A stretch of DNA of 64,000 bases from contig NZ_CP069213.1 of NCBI RefSeq assembly GCF_016834455.1, positions 496,501 through 560,500 of the forward strand, given 5' to 3'. The position numbers were made by a program, and so were the translations under genes. Below are positions 1 to 10,002 of the stretch, in pieces. Position 1 is the stretch's first letter; each line of letters begins with the position of its first letter. The notes below the pieces were generated by a model, which saw only the letters and a program-made list of their open reading frames with translations, was not told the origin of the DNA and made no database searches. Source of the DNA: Shewanella litorisediminis. Its GTDB lineage: Bacteria > Pseudomonadota > Gammaproteobacteria > Enterobacterales > Shewanellaceae.

Positions 1-305
1 CCGATGTGAAAGTGGGTGATCTGCTGGTGACTTCGGGCCTTGGGCGCCGTTTCCCTGAAGGTTACCCCGTCGCCCGGGTTACCGTGGTCGAGCGTGACGA
101 TGCCCAGTCCTATGCCAAGGTGATGGCGCAGCCGCTGGCGGCACTGGACCGTATTCGTTATTTGCTGCTGATTTGGCCCGATGCCGGAAATAACCCTGTG
201 AATACCGAAGCCGTTGAGGGTACAGCCGCCGACGCGGCCGACGCGCAAACGCAGGATGAGCCTGTCACAGAGGCCGCCCCAACCGCCGCTGAGGAGGCCC
301 AATGA
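1..305 (+). CDS. mreC: Rod shape-determining protein MreC, C-terminal part (5' end outside window)
   Basis: The reading frame is open from the window edge and stops at a TGA (303-305) that overlaps the mreD start (ATGA). About 100 residues are visible. They hold the last beta-barrel stretch typical of MreC (VGDLLVTSGLG, then PEGYPVARV, then RIRYLLLIWP), followed by a low-complexity Ala/Glu/Thr-rich tail of about 40 residues. MreC is a bitopic inner-membrane protein whose periplasmic barrel links the MreB cytoskeleton to the elongasome (MreD, RodA, PBP2). The family call rests on the barrel motifs and on the mreD neighbour. The acidic tail is probably a disordered periplasmic extension, which is inference. 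Confidence 0.9.
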   Translation, partial: DVKVGDLLVTSGLGRRFPEGYPVARVTVVERDDAQSYAKVMAQPLAALDRIRYLLLIWPDAGNNPVNTEAVEGTAADAADAQTQDEPVTEAAPTAAEEAQ

Positions 306-790
306 GACTGCAGGCCCCGAATCGCCGCATTGTGGTGTGGCTGACCCTGTTTGTGGGGGTATTGTTTCAAATCATGCCGCTGCCGGATCTGGTTGCCCCA
401 TGGCGCCCGGACTGGCTGCTGCTGGTGCTCATCTATTGGACCATGGCCTTGCCCCACAGATATAACATTCTGACCGCCTGGATTTTGGGGGTGGTATTGG
501 ATGTCTTGCTGGGCGCAACACTCGGGGTCAGGGCGCTCGCCTTTTCGCTGGTGATTTACGTGGTGGCGCTGCATTTCCAGCGGATGCGTAACTTCACCAT
601 CTGGCAGCAATCTTTGTTGGTTGCATCCCTGGTTGGGGTGTTTCATCTGGTGGTGTACTGGCTGCAGTACGTGCTGACCAAGGCCACTTACTCCCACGCC
701 ATCTTTTGGCCTGTGTTGTCCAGCCTCGTTATCTGGCCCTGGGTGTTCTGGTTCCTGCGTCGGGTGCGCCGCCGTTATAAAGTGAGATAA
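302..790 (+). CDS. mreD: Rod shape-determining protein MreD
   Basis: This 162-residue, very hydrophobic protein has five or six predicted membrane segments and a basic C-terminus ([10 protein letters not shown]). Length, the motif [12 protein letters not shown] near residue 40 and translational overlap with mreC (ATGA at 302-305) identify MreD, the integral membrane component of the elongasome. It works with MreC to position peptidoglycan synthesis during rod elongation. maf follows after 5 bases, so it probably shares the same transcript. Confidence 0.95.
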   Translation: MRLQAPNRRIVVWLTLFVGVLFQIMPLPDLVAPWRPDWLLLVLIYWTMALPHRYNILTAWILGVVLDVLLGATLGVRALAFSLVIYVVALHFQRMRNFTIWQQSLLVASLVGVFHLVVYWLQYVLTKATYSHAIFWPVLSSLVIWPWVFWFLRRVRRRYKVR

Positions 791-795
791 ATTTC

Positions 796-1380
796 ATGAC
801 TCTGGTGCTGGCTTCCCAGTCACCCCGTCGCCGTGAGCTACTGGCTCAGGCGGGCTTGGGTGTTGAGGGATTTTCCTTTGAGCGCGTTAATCCCGATATC
901 GATGAAACGCCTTTGGCCGGTGAGCCGCCGGCGAACTATGTGGCGCGTCTTGCGGTCGAAAAAGCAAAGGCCGGGTTGGCACTTTGTGGGCACATCAATG
1001 GGCCCGTGGTGCTGGGTTCAGACACCATAGTGGTGCTCGATGGATTGCTCCTTGGCAAACCCGGCGACAAGGCCGAAGCCGTTGCCATGCTGAGCGCACT
1101 CTCCGGCCGTGAACATCAGGTCATGACTGCGGTGGCCCTCACTGACGGTGACCGTACGTTATGCGACACTGTGACAACCAAGGTGCGCTTTGCCACCTTG
1201 TCTTTGCAGGATATTCAGGCCTATGTGGACACGGGTGAGCCCATGGATAAAGCCGGTGCCTATGGTATTCAGGGGCTGGGTGGTGTCTTTGTGGAAGCCA
1301 TCGACGGCAGTTACAGCGCCGTAGTTGGGCTACCTTTGGTGGAGAGTCGCCGTTTACTGGCTGCATTTTCGCTGATTTAA
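796..1380 (+). CDS. maf: Maf family nucleoside triphosphate pyrophosphatase (YhdE type)
   Basis: This 194-residue protein carries the Maf signature [12 protein letters not shown] at residues 5-16, the GSDTIVV metal-binding stretch and the [10 protein letters not shown] loop. Maf/YhdE proteins hydrolyse dTTP, UTP and modified pyrimidine NTPs to the monophosphate plus pyrophosphate, which cleans the nucleotide pool; older literature links them to septum inhibition. The gene sits 5 bases after mreD and 47 bases before rng, the usual gammaproteobacterial mre-maf-rng order. The start ATG is the first in frame after mreD. Confidence 0.95.
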   Translation: MTLVLASQSPRRRELLAQAGLGVEGFSFERVNPDIDETPLAGEPPANYVARLAVEKAKAGLALCGHINGPVVLGSDTIVVLDGLLLGKPGDKAEAVAMLSALSGREHQVMTAVALTDGDRTLCDTVTTKVRFATLSLQDIQAYVDTGEPMDKAGAYGIQGLGGVFVEAIDGSYSAVVGLPLVESRRLLAAFSLI

Positions 1381-1427
1381 GCTACATCGGCCCCAATCGA
1401 TTAACTGACTTTCCCTGAGGGGGAACC

Positions 1428-2936
1428 GTGAACACTGTGAGTAACTCCAGTCAGAAAAATCCGCGCAAGATTGGCTCTGAGCTTTTGATTAACGTCACCC
1501 CCAATGAGGCCAGGGTCGCGCTGGTGGAACACGGGGTGTTACAGGAAGTTCATATCGAGCGCCGGATGAAGCGCGGTCTGGTGGGCAACATCTACAAGGG
1601 CAAAATCAGCCGGGTCCTCCCGGGGATGCAAGCGGCCTTTGTGGACATAGGCCTGGATAAGGCCGCGTTTTTACATGCCTCCGACATCATGCCCCACACC
1701 GAATGCGTGGCCGATGTGGAAAAGGGCAACTTTGTGGTGCGTGACATTGCCGAGCTGGTGCGTCAGGGCCAGGATATCATGGTGCAGGTGGTGAAAGACC
1801 CCCTCGGCACCAAGGGTGCGCGCCTGACCACAGACATCACGCTGCCTTCCCGTTATCTGGTATTCATGCCCGGCTCTGCCCATGTGGGCGTGTCCCAGCG
1901 TATTGAATCTGAAGATGAACGAACCCGCCTGAAAGACGCCACGCTGCCCTTTGTTGACGAGGACGGCGGCTTTATCATCCGCACCGCGGCCGAAGGTGCC
2001 GGTGCCGAAGAGCTGGCACAGGATGCTGCTTTCCTGCGGCGGGTCTGGGCCAAGGTGACAGAGCGGCGCAAGCGTAAAGGCAGCTCACTGCTGTATCAGG
2101 ATCTCGCCTTGCCGGTGCGTATCGTGCGCGACTTTGTCGGCACGGATCTGGACCGTATTCAGGTGGACTCCCGCAGCACCTTCGAAGAGCTCAAACATTT
2201 CGCGCAGGAATTTATGCCGGAGTTTGAAGAAAAAATTGAGCTCTACAGCGGCAGCGTGCCCATATTCGATCTCTACGATGTGGAAAATGAAATCCAGCGA
2301 GCCCTGGGGCGCAAGGTGGAACTCAAGTCCGGTGGCTACCTGATTATCGACCAGACCGAGGCCATGACCACTGTGGACATCAACACAGGTGCCTTTGTTG
2401 GTCATCGTAATCTCGAAGAAACCATCTTCAACACCAACCTCGAGGCAACCCAGGCCATTGCCCGGCAGCTGCGGCTGCGTAACCTCGGCGGCATCATTAT
2501 CATCGACTTTATCGATATGCTCAGCGAAGACCACCGTCAGCGCGTGCTGTCGAGCCTGACGTCGGCCCTGGCCCACGACAGGGTAAAAACCAATGTCAGT
2601 GGATTCTCCGGACTGGGACTGGTGGAAATGACCCGCAAGCGTACCCGTGAGAGTCTCGAACATGTGCTCTGCGGCGAGTGCCCCGCCTGTAAGGGCAGCG
2701 GTTATATGAAAACGGTGGAAACCGTCACCTACGAAATTTTCAGGGAAATCATTCGCCTCAATAAGGCCTATGATGCCGATGAATTTTTGGTGTACTGCGC
2801 ACCGGCGGTGCACACTTGCCTGAGCGGCGACGAGCACCACCATGTGGCCGAGTTGGAAGTCTACATTGGCAAACGGATCCGGGTGCAAATGGAACCCCTG
2901 TATGCCCAGAACAAGTACGATGTGGTAATGGTCTAG
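1428..2936 (+). CDS. rng: Ribonuclease G
   Basis: This 502-residue protein lacks the long C-terminal scaffold of RNase E, so it is RNase G. An S1-type RNA-binding domain lies at about residues 35-125 (RGLVGNIYKGKISRVLPGMQ), and the catalytic domain carries the DQTEAMTTVDINTG Mg-binding region. The Zn-link cysteines are near residues 414-420 (CGECPACKGSG). RNase G matures the 5' end of 16S rRNA and turns over some mRNAs. The start is GTG, preceded by a GAGGGGGAA ribosome site. The TAG stop overlaps the GTG start of yhdP by one base. Confidence 0.95.
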   Translation: MNTVSNSSQKNPRKIGSELLINVTPNEARVALVEHGVLQEVHIERRMKRGLVGNIYKGKISRVLPGMQAAFVDIGLDKAAFLHASDIMPHTECVADVEKGNFVVRDIAELVRQGQDIMVQVVKDPLGTKGARLTTDITLPSRYLVFMPGSAHVGVSQRIESEDERTRLKDATLPFVDEDGGFIIRTAAEGAGAEELAQDAAFLRRVWAKVTERRKRKGSSLLYQDLALPVRIVRDFVGTDLDRIQVDSRSTFEELKHFAQEFMPEFEEKIELYSGSVPIFDLYDVENEIQRALGRKVELKSGGYLIIDQTEAMTTVDINTGAFVGHRNLEETIFNTNLEATQAIARQLRLRNLGGIIIIDFIDMLSEDHRQRVLSSLTSALAHDRVKTNVSGFSGLGLVEMTRKRTRESLEHVLCGECPACKGSGYMKTVETVTYEIFREIIRLNKAYDADEFLVYCAPAVHTCLSGDEHHHVAELEVYIGKRIRVQMEPLYAQNKYDVVMV

Positions 2937-5900
2937 TGGCAGCATTCTGGCGTCCGGCCGCTCTGGGCCGGATTTGTGGATTAACGCTGGCAACCTTACT
3001 GGTGCTGTTTGCACTGGGGGTCAGTCTCATCCGCAGCCTGCTGCCGCAACTGGAACAAGCCCGTGACAAGGTCACAGACTACCTGTGGGAAAACTACCGC
3101 ATCGAAGTCAAGGTCAGCCGTCTGGCGGCCGAGTGGCAGGCCTTTGGGCCTTCGCTGACCGTTGAAAACCTGATATTGCCTCCCCAGGAAGGGCTGCCGC
3201 TCACCCTGATTATCAAGCGCACCGACATCAAACTGGATTTTTGGCAAACCCTGCTGAGCCGTGAAGCCACGGTGGAGCATGTGGCCTTTGAAGGGGTTCA
3301 GATTGCATTGGATCTGGATGCCATGGGCAATGAGGGCGCCGCTGAAACCGCCCCGGCCAGCAAAGACAGCACCAGAGTAATAGATTGGCTGTCGCCTTTG
3401 CTGCTGGAACAGTTACAGCAATTCGCCCTGACCGACGCAACAGTGCAGCTCAAGAGCAAACATCATGATTTTCGGCCCATTTATGTGGGGGATTTGCGCT
3501 GGTTGAATCTCGATGGCCGCCACAGGGCAGAAGGTTATGTGTACCTGGACGACATCGCATCGGTATCCGAGCGTTTGTCGCTGCAAATCGATTTAAAATG
3601 GGACGGTGCAAAGCCCGAAAGCATTCATGGGCAGCTGTATCTGGCAGCACGGGCGCTGGACTTGGGTGAGTGGGCAGCCCGTCAGCCCAACCCGTTCAAC
3701 GAAGCCGAACCCTTACCCTTGAGCGGTGTGGTTAATTTCGAAGCCTGGGCCGATGTGGCCAACCTCAGTTTGATGTCGGCACAGGTGCAATTTGCCCCTT
3801 CTTTCCTGCAGTGGCCAGGCCCTGAGCAGCAGCAGGTATTTGCCATCGACGGTGGCAGCCTGGTGTTGCAGCGCCATGGTCGTGGCTGGTTGTTTGGCAG
3901 CGACAAGCTGGCACTCGTGAGCAACGATAAGCCCTGGCCCGAGGCCAGCATAGAGGCTAGTTACGATGGCGCCCAATTGCGGGCGAAGTTGGACGCCTTG
4001 GATCTGGCGGCCTTGTCTCCCCTGTTCCCACTCGTTCCGGGTCTCACCAGCGATGGCTTGAAAACGATGCTTGCCATGGCCCCCCAAGGGCAATTGCAGG
4101 ACATGCGCCTGCACTACACTTCACGGCAAGATGTAGCACACCCACTGGCTGTCAGTGCCCGGGTAAGCGGGCTCGGATGGCAGCAGACGGGGTCGATTCC
4201 CGGGCTTAAGCAACTCGATGCCCGGTTGTTTTTTGATGGTGAACTGCTGCGCGCTTCACTGCCGGCCCAAACGCTCGAAGCCGGCTTTGGCTCCGAGGCC
4301 TTTAAAGCGCCGCTGGCATTTCATACCCCGGGGATGGAGCTTGGGTTTGATGTGACCGAAAACGCGCTGCTTGCCCCCTCGGTGCAGCTTGAGAATCCTG
4401 ATTTGGCAGTGGATGCCGCCATGAAAATGGTGTTCAGCCAACCGGCTCATCTGGCGCTCAGCGCCGGTGTTGAGGTGCGTGACGCTGCCCGTGCCGGTTA
4501 CTATTTTCCCCGCGCCGCCATGGGCAACGACCTGGCCGACTATCTGGAAGGGGCGATTATCACTGGCCGCACCCGGGATGCAGCCGTGGTGTGGAATGGT
4601 GCCCTTCAGGATTTCCCCTATCGGGACAACAGCGGCATTTTTCAGGCGGGCTTTGTGATGGACCAGGCCAGTTACGCCTTCCAGCCCGACTGGCCAGCCG
4701 TGACGGATTTGTCGTTGCGTGCTCTGTTTGAAAACCTGCGCATGGATATCTGGGTGGATGAAGGCAAGCTCAAGGCTGTCGATGCCGCCGGGGCCCATGT
4801 GTATATTCCCGAAATGAGCGATAAAACCGTACTGCATGTGGAGGCGGCGCTTGCCACCTCGGGACCTGATGCTACCGCCGTGCTGAAGGCATCCCCGCTG
4901 AAGCATTCGGTGGGCGCCGTGTTGGATGTGGTTAAGGTGCAGGGCGCGGTGAAAGGGGATCTGGACCTTGTCATTCCTCTCTATGCAGGCGGTAAGGCTG
5001 ATATTCAGGGGCTGGTGCTCTTTGATGATACCCCCGTTTACATCGACACCCCGGGCGTGCAGCTCAACCGGCTCAGGGGTGAGCTCAGGTTTGCCAATGA
5101 CAGGATTGAGGCCGAGGGCCTCAGCGCTCGTCTTTTCGGTCAGCCATTGAGTCTGGATGTGTTTGGCGCAGATGGCGCCAATGGTTACAGGGTCGATACC
5201 AAACTCAAGAGCGGCTGGGATCTTGCCTCCCTGCCGTCGTCACTGGACAACCCCCTCAGTGATTTTTATGCCGGCGTTCTGGCATGGCAGGGCACCCTGG
5301 GGCTGACTCTGCCCAGGAACGGTGGTTTTGATATAAAGGCCCAGGCCGAATCGAGCCTGCGCAACGCCGAGCTTACATTGCCGCCACCCTTTGCCAAAAG
5401 CGCTGGCGTGCCCATGCCGCTGAAACTGGACCTGCAGGGGAACGGTGACGGCCTGACGCTGGATGTGTATCTGGACAACAAGGGGCATTTTTCCGGCCAT
5501 ATTCTGCCATCGAGCGGTACCATGGATAGCTTCCTGCTGACACTGGCCGATAGCCTCGGCGCTCCCGAAAGCGTCGGCGTGTCCGAAAAAGCCCGCGATT
5601 CTGAAAACTCCACGGCTCCTGAAAACACAAGTGCTTCAGAAGGCGCGGGCGACGGCACCATCACCGCGGCAAACGCCAACCTGATTCAGACGGCTGCTGA
5701 GGCCACTCCGGCCGGGAAGGCGACACAGGACACGGAGCCCGATGCCGCACAGTCAGCCTCAGAATCGCCAGTGACCGCCCTTGCACAGAGTGCCCGTTCT
5801 GCTGCCGGCGGTCGCCTCGATGTTACACTGCGCGAGGCGAGCTTTAATGACTGGCTGCCAATCATCATCGGATTTGTGGACTCAGGCACAGAGGCGGTGC

Positions 5901-7450
5901 CAGCTACCACTCCCGCTAATCAAGGCCCGGCGTCAGACTCAAGATCACCCCTCGATGCCGATGTGCAGGCCGAGGGCTTCTTTCCAAGGCTCCGGGGCAT
6001 TTATGCCGACATTGGCGAGCTGACTCTCTTTGGCCAACCTCTGGCCAATGCACGGATTTTTGCCAGACCGGAAGACGGCCTCTGGCGCATCAGTACCGAC
6101 GCCAATGAGTTCAGCGGCGATATCGACCTTTTCCCCGATTGGCACAGCGGCGGCATTAAACTCAGGGCCAGCAAGTTGTATTTATCGCCCGAGTTTGCCG
6201 AGGCCGAAGCCAATGCCCTCGGGGATGAGCAGCTCAGCAGTAACTTGCCACCCATCGCGGTGGATGTGGATGACTTTCGTCTCTACGACAGGGCCCTGGG
6301 GCACCTGGTGCTGCAGGGGCAGCCGGAATCTGGTCGCTACAATTTTCAGACCCTGTCGCTCTCATCCGGCGCTGCGACCCTGAAGGGGCAGGGCGACTGG
6401 TTGATGGACGTCAATCAAACCCGCATGGAGTTCAGCCTTAAGGCAGATAAGTTTGATGCTTTGGCACAGCAGCTGGGCATTACCCCGGGTATCAAGGATT
6501 CGCCTCTGGATATCAGCGCCGAGCTATACTGGCTGGGAGCCCCCCACGAGTTTGATCTTGGCACTCTCAGCGGTGGGGTTAAGTTTGCGCTCGGGAAAGG
6601 CAGCCTGACCGAGATCAGTGACAAGGGCGCGCGTATCTTCTCCCTTTTCAGCCTTAACTCGCTGCTACGTAAGTTGTCTTTGGACTTCACGGACGTATTT
6701 GGCAAGGGCATGTTCTACAACAGCTTTGCCGGAACACTGGAGCTGGACAATGGTGTGGTTAAAACCCGTGACACCGAGATGGATGCCATCGCAGGCAACA
6801 TGAAGGTACGCGGTTTTACCGACCTGACCACCCAGAGCCTGAATTACGACATTCGCTTTGTGCCCCAGCTGGCGTCCAGTGTGCCAACCGTGGTGCTGCT
6901 AAGCACCAGTGCCTGGACCATGGGGCTTGGTGCCTTTGCCCTCACCAAGGTATTGGAGCCCGTGATTGAAGTTATTTCGGAGATTCGTTTCCGCCTCTCA
7001 GGCACCATGACGGACCCTGTGCTCGAAGAGTTGGAGCGTAAGAGCAAGGAAATCGAAATTCCCGAGTCGGTACTGCCAAGACCAAAAGAAGGTGCTGCAA
7101 CACCGTCTTCAGCTGACAGTGCTGCGCCTGTGGAGCAAGCCGGGCCAGAGCAGGCAGTGCCTGAACAGGCAACCTCCGAATCCTCACCTGAGCCAGCGCC
7201 GGAGCAAAAGCCTGAGCCCGAGCCCGAGCCAAAGCCGGTACCAGAGCAGAGCGAAGAGAAAGAGACTCAAACCTCGGCCGTGCCTGTAACCGCCGAGCCA
7301 GAACCCTCGTTGCAGTTGTCCGGCGCGTCCAAGCCGTTACAATTTAGCCAATACCTACGCAGTGGAGAAAAGCATGCAGGTCAGTTTGCTGCAATGCCAA
7401 AGCAGTCGGGATGTTCAGGCCAATCTGGCCTTTATCGAATCGCAGCTTGA
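2936..7450 (+). CDS. yhdP: YhdP family AsmA-like envelope protein (intermembrane phospholipid transport), unusually long
   Basis: I chose the GTG at 2936, which overlaps the rng stop, because the signal-anchor follows at once (GLTLATLLVLFALGVSLI); the frame is open farther upstream only inside rng. The protein is 1504 residues, against about 1270 in E. coli. It has one N-terminal membrane anchor, a long repeat beta-groove body and the conserved C-terminal AsmA-like region (GGVKFALGKGSL near residue 1210). YhdP, with TamB and YdbH, moves phospholipids between inner and outer membrane. Two low-complexity blocks explain the extra length: an Ser/Ala/Glu/Thr-rich insert at about 875-1005 and a Pro/Glu-rich tail from about 1375. 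The last 25 codons overlap the next gene, which is odd. Confidence 0.88.
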   Translation: MAAFWRPAALGRICGLTLATLLVLFALGVSLIRSLLPQLEQARDKVTDYLWENYRIEVKVSRLAAEWQAFGPSLTVENLILPPQEGLPLTLIIKRTDIKLDFWQTLLSREATVEHVAFEGVQIALDLDAMGNEGAAETAPASKDSTRVIDWLSPLLLEQLQQFALTDATVQLKSKHHDFRPIYVGDLRWLNLDGRHRAEGYVYLDDIASVSERLSLQIDLKWDGAKPESIHGQLYLAARALDLGEWAARQPNPFNEAEPLPLSGVVNFEAWADVANLSLMSAQVQFAPSFLQWPGPEQQQVFAIDGGSLVLQRHGRGWLFGSDKLALVSNDKPWPEASIEASYDGAQLRAKLDALDLAALSPLFPLVPGLTSDGLKTMLAMAPQGQLQDMRLHYTSRQDVAHPLAVSARVSGLGWQQTGSIPGLKQLDARLFFDGELLRASLPAQTLEAGFGSEAFKAPLAFHTPGMELGFDVTENALLAPSVQLENPDLAVDAAMKMVFSQPAHLALSAGVEVRDAARAGYYFPRAAMGNDLADYLEGAIITGRTRDAAVVWNGALQDFPYRDNSGIFQAGFVMDQASYAFQPDWPAVTDLSLRALFENLRMDIWVDEGKLKAVDAAGAHVYIPEMSDKTVLHVEAALATSGPDATAVLKASPLKHSVGAVLDVVKVQGAVKGDLDLVIPLYAGGKADIQGLVLFDDTPVYIDTPGVQLNRLRGELRFANDRIEAEGLSARLFGQPLSLDVFGADGANGYRVDTKLKSGWDLASLPSSLDNPLSDFYAGVLAWQGTLGLTLPRNGGFDIKAQAESSLRNAELTLPPPFAKSAGVPMPLKLDLQGNGDGLTLDVYLDNKGHFSGHILPSSGTMDSFLLTLADSLGAPESVGVSEKARDSENSTAPENTSASEGAGDGTITAANANLIQTAAEATPAGKATQDTEPDAAQSASESPVTALAQSARSAAGGRLDVTLREASFNDWLPIIIGFVDSGTEAVPATTPANQGPASDSRSPLDADVQAEGFFPRLRGIYADIGELTLFGQPLANARIFARPEDGLWRISTDANEFSGDIDLFPDWHSGGIKLRASKLYLSPEFAEAEANALGDEQLSSNLPPIAVDVDDFRLYDRALGHLVLQGQPESGRYNFQTLSLSSGAATLKGQGDWLMDVNQTRMEFSLKADKFDALAQQLGITPGIKDSPLDISAELYWLGAPHEFDLGTLSGGVKFALGKGSLTEISDKGARIFSLFSLNSLLRKLSLDFTDVFGKGMFYNSFAGTLELDNGVVKTRDTEMDAIAGNMKVRGFTDLTTQSLNYDIRFVPQLASSVPTVVLLSTSAWTMGLGAFALTKVLEPVIEVISEIRFRLSGTMTDPVLEELERKSKEIEIPESVLPRPKEGAATPSSADSAAPVEQAGPEQAVPEQATSESSPEPAPEQKPEPEPEPKPVPEQSEEKETQTSAVPVTAEPEPSLQLSGASKPLQFSQYLRSGEKHAGQFAAMPKQSGCSGQSGLYRIAA

Positions 7451-8216
7451 GCGACTGCCAAGAGTGGCCGGCGAGCCCCAATTGGTGGTGCTGCCCGAGT
7501 GCTGCTTGCTGTTTGGCGGCCATGAGAGTGAGCAGCTCGCCTGGTCCGGTGAAGATGAGCCGCTGAAACAGGCACTGGCGGCATTGGCGGCCCACTTTGG
7601 GGTGTATCTGGTGGCGGGCACCGTTCCCGCCCGCAGTGGCGATGGTCGGGTTTATAGCCGATGCTATGTATTTGATGACGCAGGCACTGTGCTGGGGCAC
7701 TACGAAAAAATCCATCTGTTCGATGTGGATGTGGCCGATGGCACCAAAACCTATCGCGAGAGCGACACCTTCTGCCCCGGTGATAATCTGGTGGTGGTAG
7801 ACACCCCCTTCGGTAAACTGGGTCTCGCTATTTGCTACGATGTGCGCTTCCCCGACATGTTCCGCGCATTGAGACTGGCGGGCGCCGAGATAATCGCACT
7901 GCCTGCGGCCTTTACCAGGGTGACAGGTGAAGCGCACTGGGAAATACTGCTCAAGGCACGTGCCATCGAGAGCCAGTGCTTTGTGCTTGGCGCCGCCCAG
8001 TGGGGCGCCCACAACACCGGCAGCCGTGAAACCTGGGGCCAGAGCATGATAATTGACCCCTGGGGGCGCACTGTGGCCGAGCTTGCCCAAGGCACAGGTT
8101 GGGTGCAGGCGAGGCTCGACAGGGATGAACTGGCCAGGGTACGTACCGCCATGCCGGTGGCCAGCCATGACCGTTTTAAGGCCCCCGAGCTGCTGCCTGC
8201 GAAAGCCGGTAAATAA
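7374..8216 (+). CDS. Carbon-nitrogen hydrolase (nitrilase superfamily, Nit1/Nit2-like amidase)
   Basis: This 280-residue hydrolase has the Glu-Lys-Cys catalytic triad of the nitrilase superfamily: E42 (LVVLPEC), K112 (HYEKIHLFDVD) and C154 (LAICYDVRFP). The IHLFDVD motif and length match the Nit branch, which hydrolyses deaminated glutathione or omega-amides; the exact substrate is not shown by the sequence. ATG at 7374 is preferred over the in-frame GTG at 7362 because GGAG (7364-7367) sits 6 bases upstream of it. The gene lies between yhdP and tldD as in many gammaproteobacteria, and its first 77 bases overlap the yhdP reading frame. Confidence 0.9.
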   Translation: MQVSLLQCQSSRDVQANLAFIESQLERLPRVAGEPQLVVLPECCLLFGGHESEQLAWSGEDEPLKQALAALAAHFGVYLVAGTVPARSGDGRVYSRCYVFDDAGTVLGHYEKIHLFDVDVADGTKTYRESDTFCPGDNLVVVDTPFGKLGLAICYDVRFPDMFRALRLAGAEIIALPAAFTRVTGEAHWEILLKARAIESQCFVLGAAQWGAHNTGSRETWGQSMIIDPWGRTVAELAQGTGWVQARLDRDELARVRTAMPVASHDRFKAPELLPAKAGK

Positions 8217-8249
8217 CTACAGAATTTTATTAGGGAAAAGAGAAACCAG

Positions 8250-9698
8250 ATGCCGTTTTTAACCCAAGTTGAACAGAGCCTGCTCGCCAACAACCTGAGC
8301 CTGGATAACCTGGCTGAGTACCTTAAACTCATCCACAGCCATAAGGTGGACTTTTCTGATCTCTATTTTCAGGGTAGCAGGCACGAAACCTGGGTATTGG
8401 AAGATGGCATCATCAAGGAAGGCTCCTTCCATATCGAGCGTGGTGTGGGCGTGCGCGCCATCAGTGGCGAGAAAACCGGATTCGCCTATGCCGACGAAAT
8501 CACCCCGGCCGCCCTCGAAGCGGCAGCGCTGGCGGCACGCGGCATAGCGCAGGTGGGCAGCGATTATCAGGTTAAAGCCTGGAAGCGCCAGGGTGCCAAC
8601 ACCCTGTACGACAGTGCCGACCCTATAGCGGCCATGGAAGAAGCCACCAAAATCGCCATGCTGCGTCAGGCAGATGCCTATATCCGCAGCCTCGATTCCC
8701 GCATCATTCAGGTGGTGGTGAGTCTCTCTGCCGTGCATGAAGAAATTCTGGTGGCGGCAAGTGATGGCACCCTTGCCGCCGATATTCGTCCGCTGGTGCG
8801 CTTCAACTGCTCGGTCATTATGGAAGAAAACGGCAAGCGCGAGCGCGGCGGCGCCGGTGGCGGTGGTCGCCACGATTTTGCCCCGCTCTTTGCCAATGAC
8901 GACAGCGGCATGCCGGTGTGCTTTGCCTTCGCCCGTGAAGCCGTGCGTCAGGCCCAGGTGAATCTCACCGCCGTGGATGCTCCCGCAGGTGAAATGTCTG
9001 TGGTGCTCGGCCCGGGTTGGCCGGGTGTGCTGCTGCACGAAGCTGTGGGTCATGGTCTGGAAGGCGACTTTAACCGCAAAGGCTCCAGTGCCTTCAGTGG
9101 CAAGGTGGGTCAGCAGGTGGCATCCAAGCTGGTGACCGTGGTGGACGATGGCACCCTGCCCGGCCGCCGAGGCTCTCTCACCATAGATGATGAAGGTGTG
9201 CCAAGCCACCGTACCGTGCTCATTGAAAACGGTATCCTGAAAGGCTACATGCAGGACAAGCTGAACGCCCGCCTGATGGGCGTCGCGCCCACAGGGAACG
9301 GTCGCCGAGAGTCCTACGCCCATCTGCCCATGCCACGCATGACCAACACCTACATGACAGCCGGTCAGGACAACCCCGCCGATATCATCAAGTCGGTGGA
9401 AAAGGGCATTTACGCACCCAACTTCGGCGGCGGACAGGTGGACATCACCTCGGGCAAATTCGTGTTCTCGGCCTCCGAAGCCTACCTGATTGAAAAGGGC
9501 GAAATTACCCGTGCCATCAAGGGGGCGACCCTGATTGGCAACGGCCCCGAGGCCATGAGCCAAATTTCCATGGTGGGTAGCGATCTCGAGCTCGACAAGG
9601 GCGTGGGTGTGTGCGGCAAAGACGGCCAGAGCGTGCCCGTGGGTGTGGGCCAGCCGACACTGCGTCTCGACCGCCTGACCGTGGGTGGCACCGCCTGA
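8250..9698 (+). CDS. tldD: Metalloprotease TldD
   Basis: This 482-residue protein shows the TldD zinc motif HEAVGH at residues 263-268 and the glycine-rich [14 protein letters not shown] stretch upstream. TldD forms a heterodimer with TldE (PmbA) that degrades unfolded peptides, matures microcin B17 and affects CcdA turnover in E. coli. The partner gene pmbA is in this same window at 18171. The start ATG follows a GGGAAAAGAGAAACC leader. A strong intrinsic terminator follows at 9752, ending the mre-to-tldD cluster. Confidence 0.96.
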   Translation: MPFLTQVEQSLLANNLSLDNLAEYLKLIHSHKVDFSDLYFQGSRHETWVLEDGIIKEGSFHIERGVGVRAISGEKTGFAYADEITPAALEAAALAARGIAQVGSDYQVKAWKRQGANTLYDSADPIAAMEEATKIAMLRQADAYIRSLDSRIIQVVVSLSAVHEEILVAASDGTLAADIRPLVRFNCSVIMEENGKRERGGAGGGGRHDFAPLFANDDSGMPVCFAFAREAVRQAQVNLTAVDAPAGEMSVVLGPGWPGVLLHEAVGHGLEGDFNRKGSSAFSGKVGQQVASKLVTVVDDGTLPGRRGSLTIDDEGVPSHRTVLIENGILKGYMQDKLNARLMGVAPTGNGRRESYAHLPMPRMTNTYMTAGQDNPADIIKSVEKGIYAPNFGGGQVDITSGKFVFSASEAYLIEKGEITRAIKGATLIGNGPEAMSQISMVGSDLELDKGVGVCGKDGQSVPVGVGQPTLRLDRLTVGGTA

Positions 9699-9751
9699 GG
9701 CCTTGCCACTCGTTCAGGCTATATTGATTTAGCAGGGCGGTACTGATTTCT

Positions 9752-9778
9752 AAAGGCGATCTGGGGATCGCCTTTTTT
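9752..9778 (+). terminator. Intrinsic terminator after tldD
   Basis: AAAGGCGATC at 9752-9761 pairs perfectly with GATCGCCTTT at 9766-9775 around a TGGG loop, and a run of six T follows. It ends the plus-strand cluster. Confidence 0.9.
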
Positions 9779-9884
9779 ATTGGCCGCATCCTGTCAATCA
9801 GTCTCGCGGCAGATATGCTGTGCGCACCATGTGACTTCAGGGCATCATTTTGGCACTCGCATGCTCATTCTCGGATCCCGGTAA

Positions 9885-9926
9885 CTGACCCAGGTCAATT
9901 ACCTCAGGGGAAAACTGCTCTAAGGT
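9885..9926 (+). promoter_or_regulatory. FNR-like dyad and candidate promoter upstream of the Cys-rich small gene
   Basis: CTGAC-CCAG-GTCAA at 9885-9898 matches the FNR consensus TTGAY-N4-RTCAA at nine of ten positions. Its centre is 9891.5. A TAAGGT hexamer at 9921-9926 could be the -10 element; a start site near 9933 would put the dyad at -41.5, the class II activator position. Anaerobic activation is inference. Confidence 0.45.
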
Positions 9927-10002
9927 TGGCTCGCATCTCCAATCGGAGAAACCTGAGCTTGCAGGAAATCCGGGCCAGGAAAACCAAAGCGAGGACATCA
10001 AA

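Noticed and set aside
2816..2935. Upstream extension of the yhdP frame into rng
   Set aside because: The start at 2816 lies deep inside rng. The membrane anchor begins just after GTG 2936, so the extension is not needed.
5560..5950. Tandem repeat in yhdP
   Set aside because: The Ser/Ala/Glu/Thr-rich stretch repeats short words such as ENTSA and SEG loosely, without a fixed unit length, so it is low complexity rather than a repeat array.
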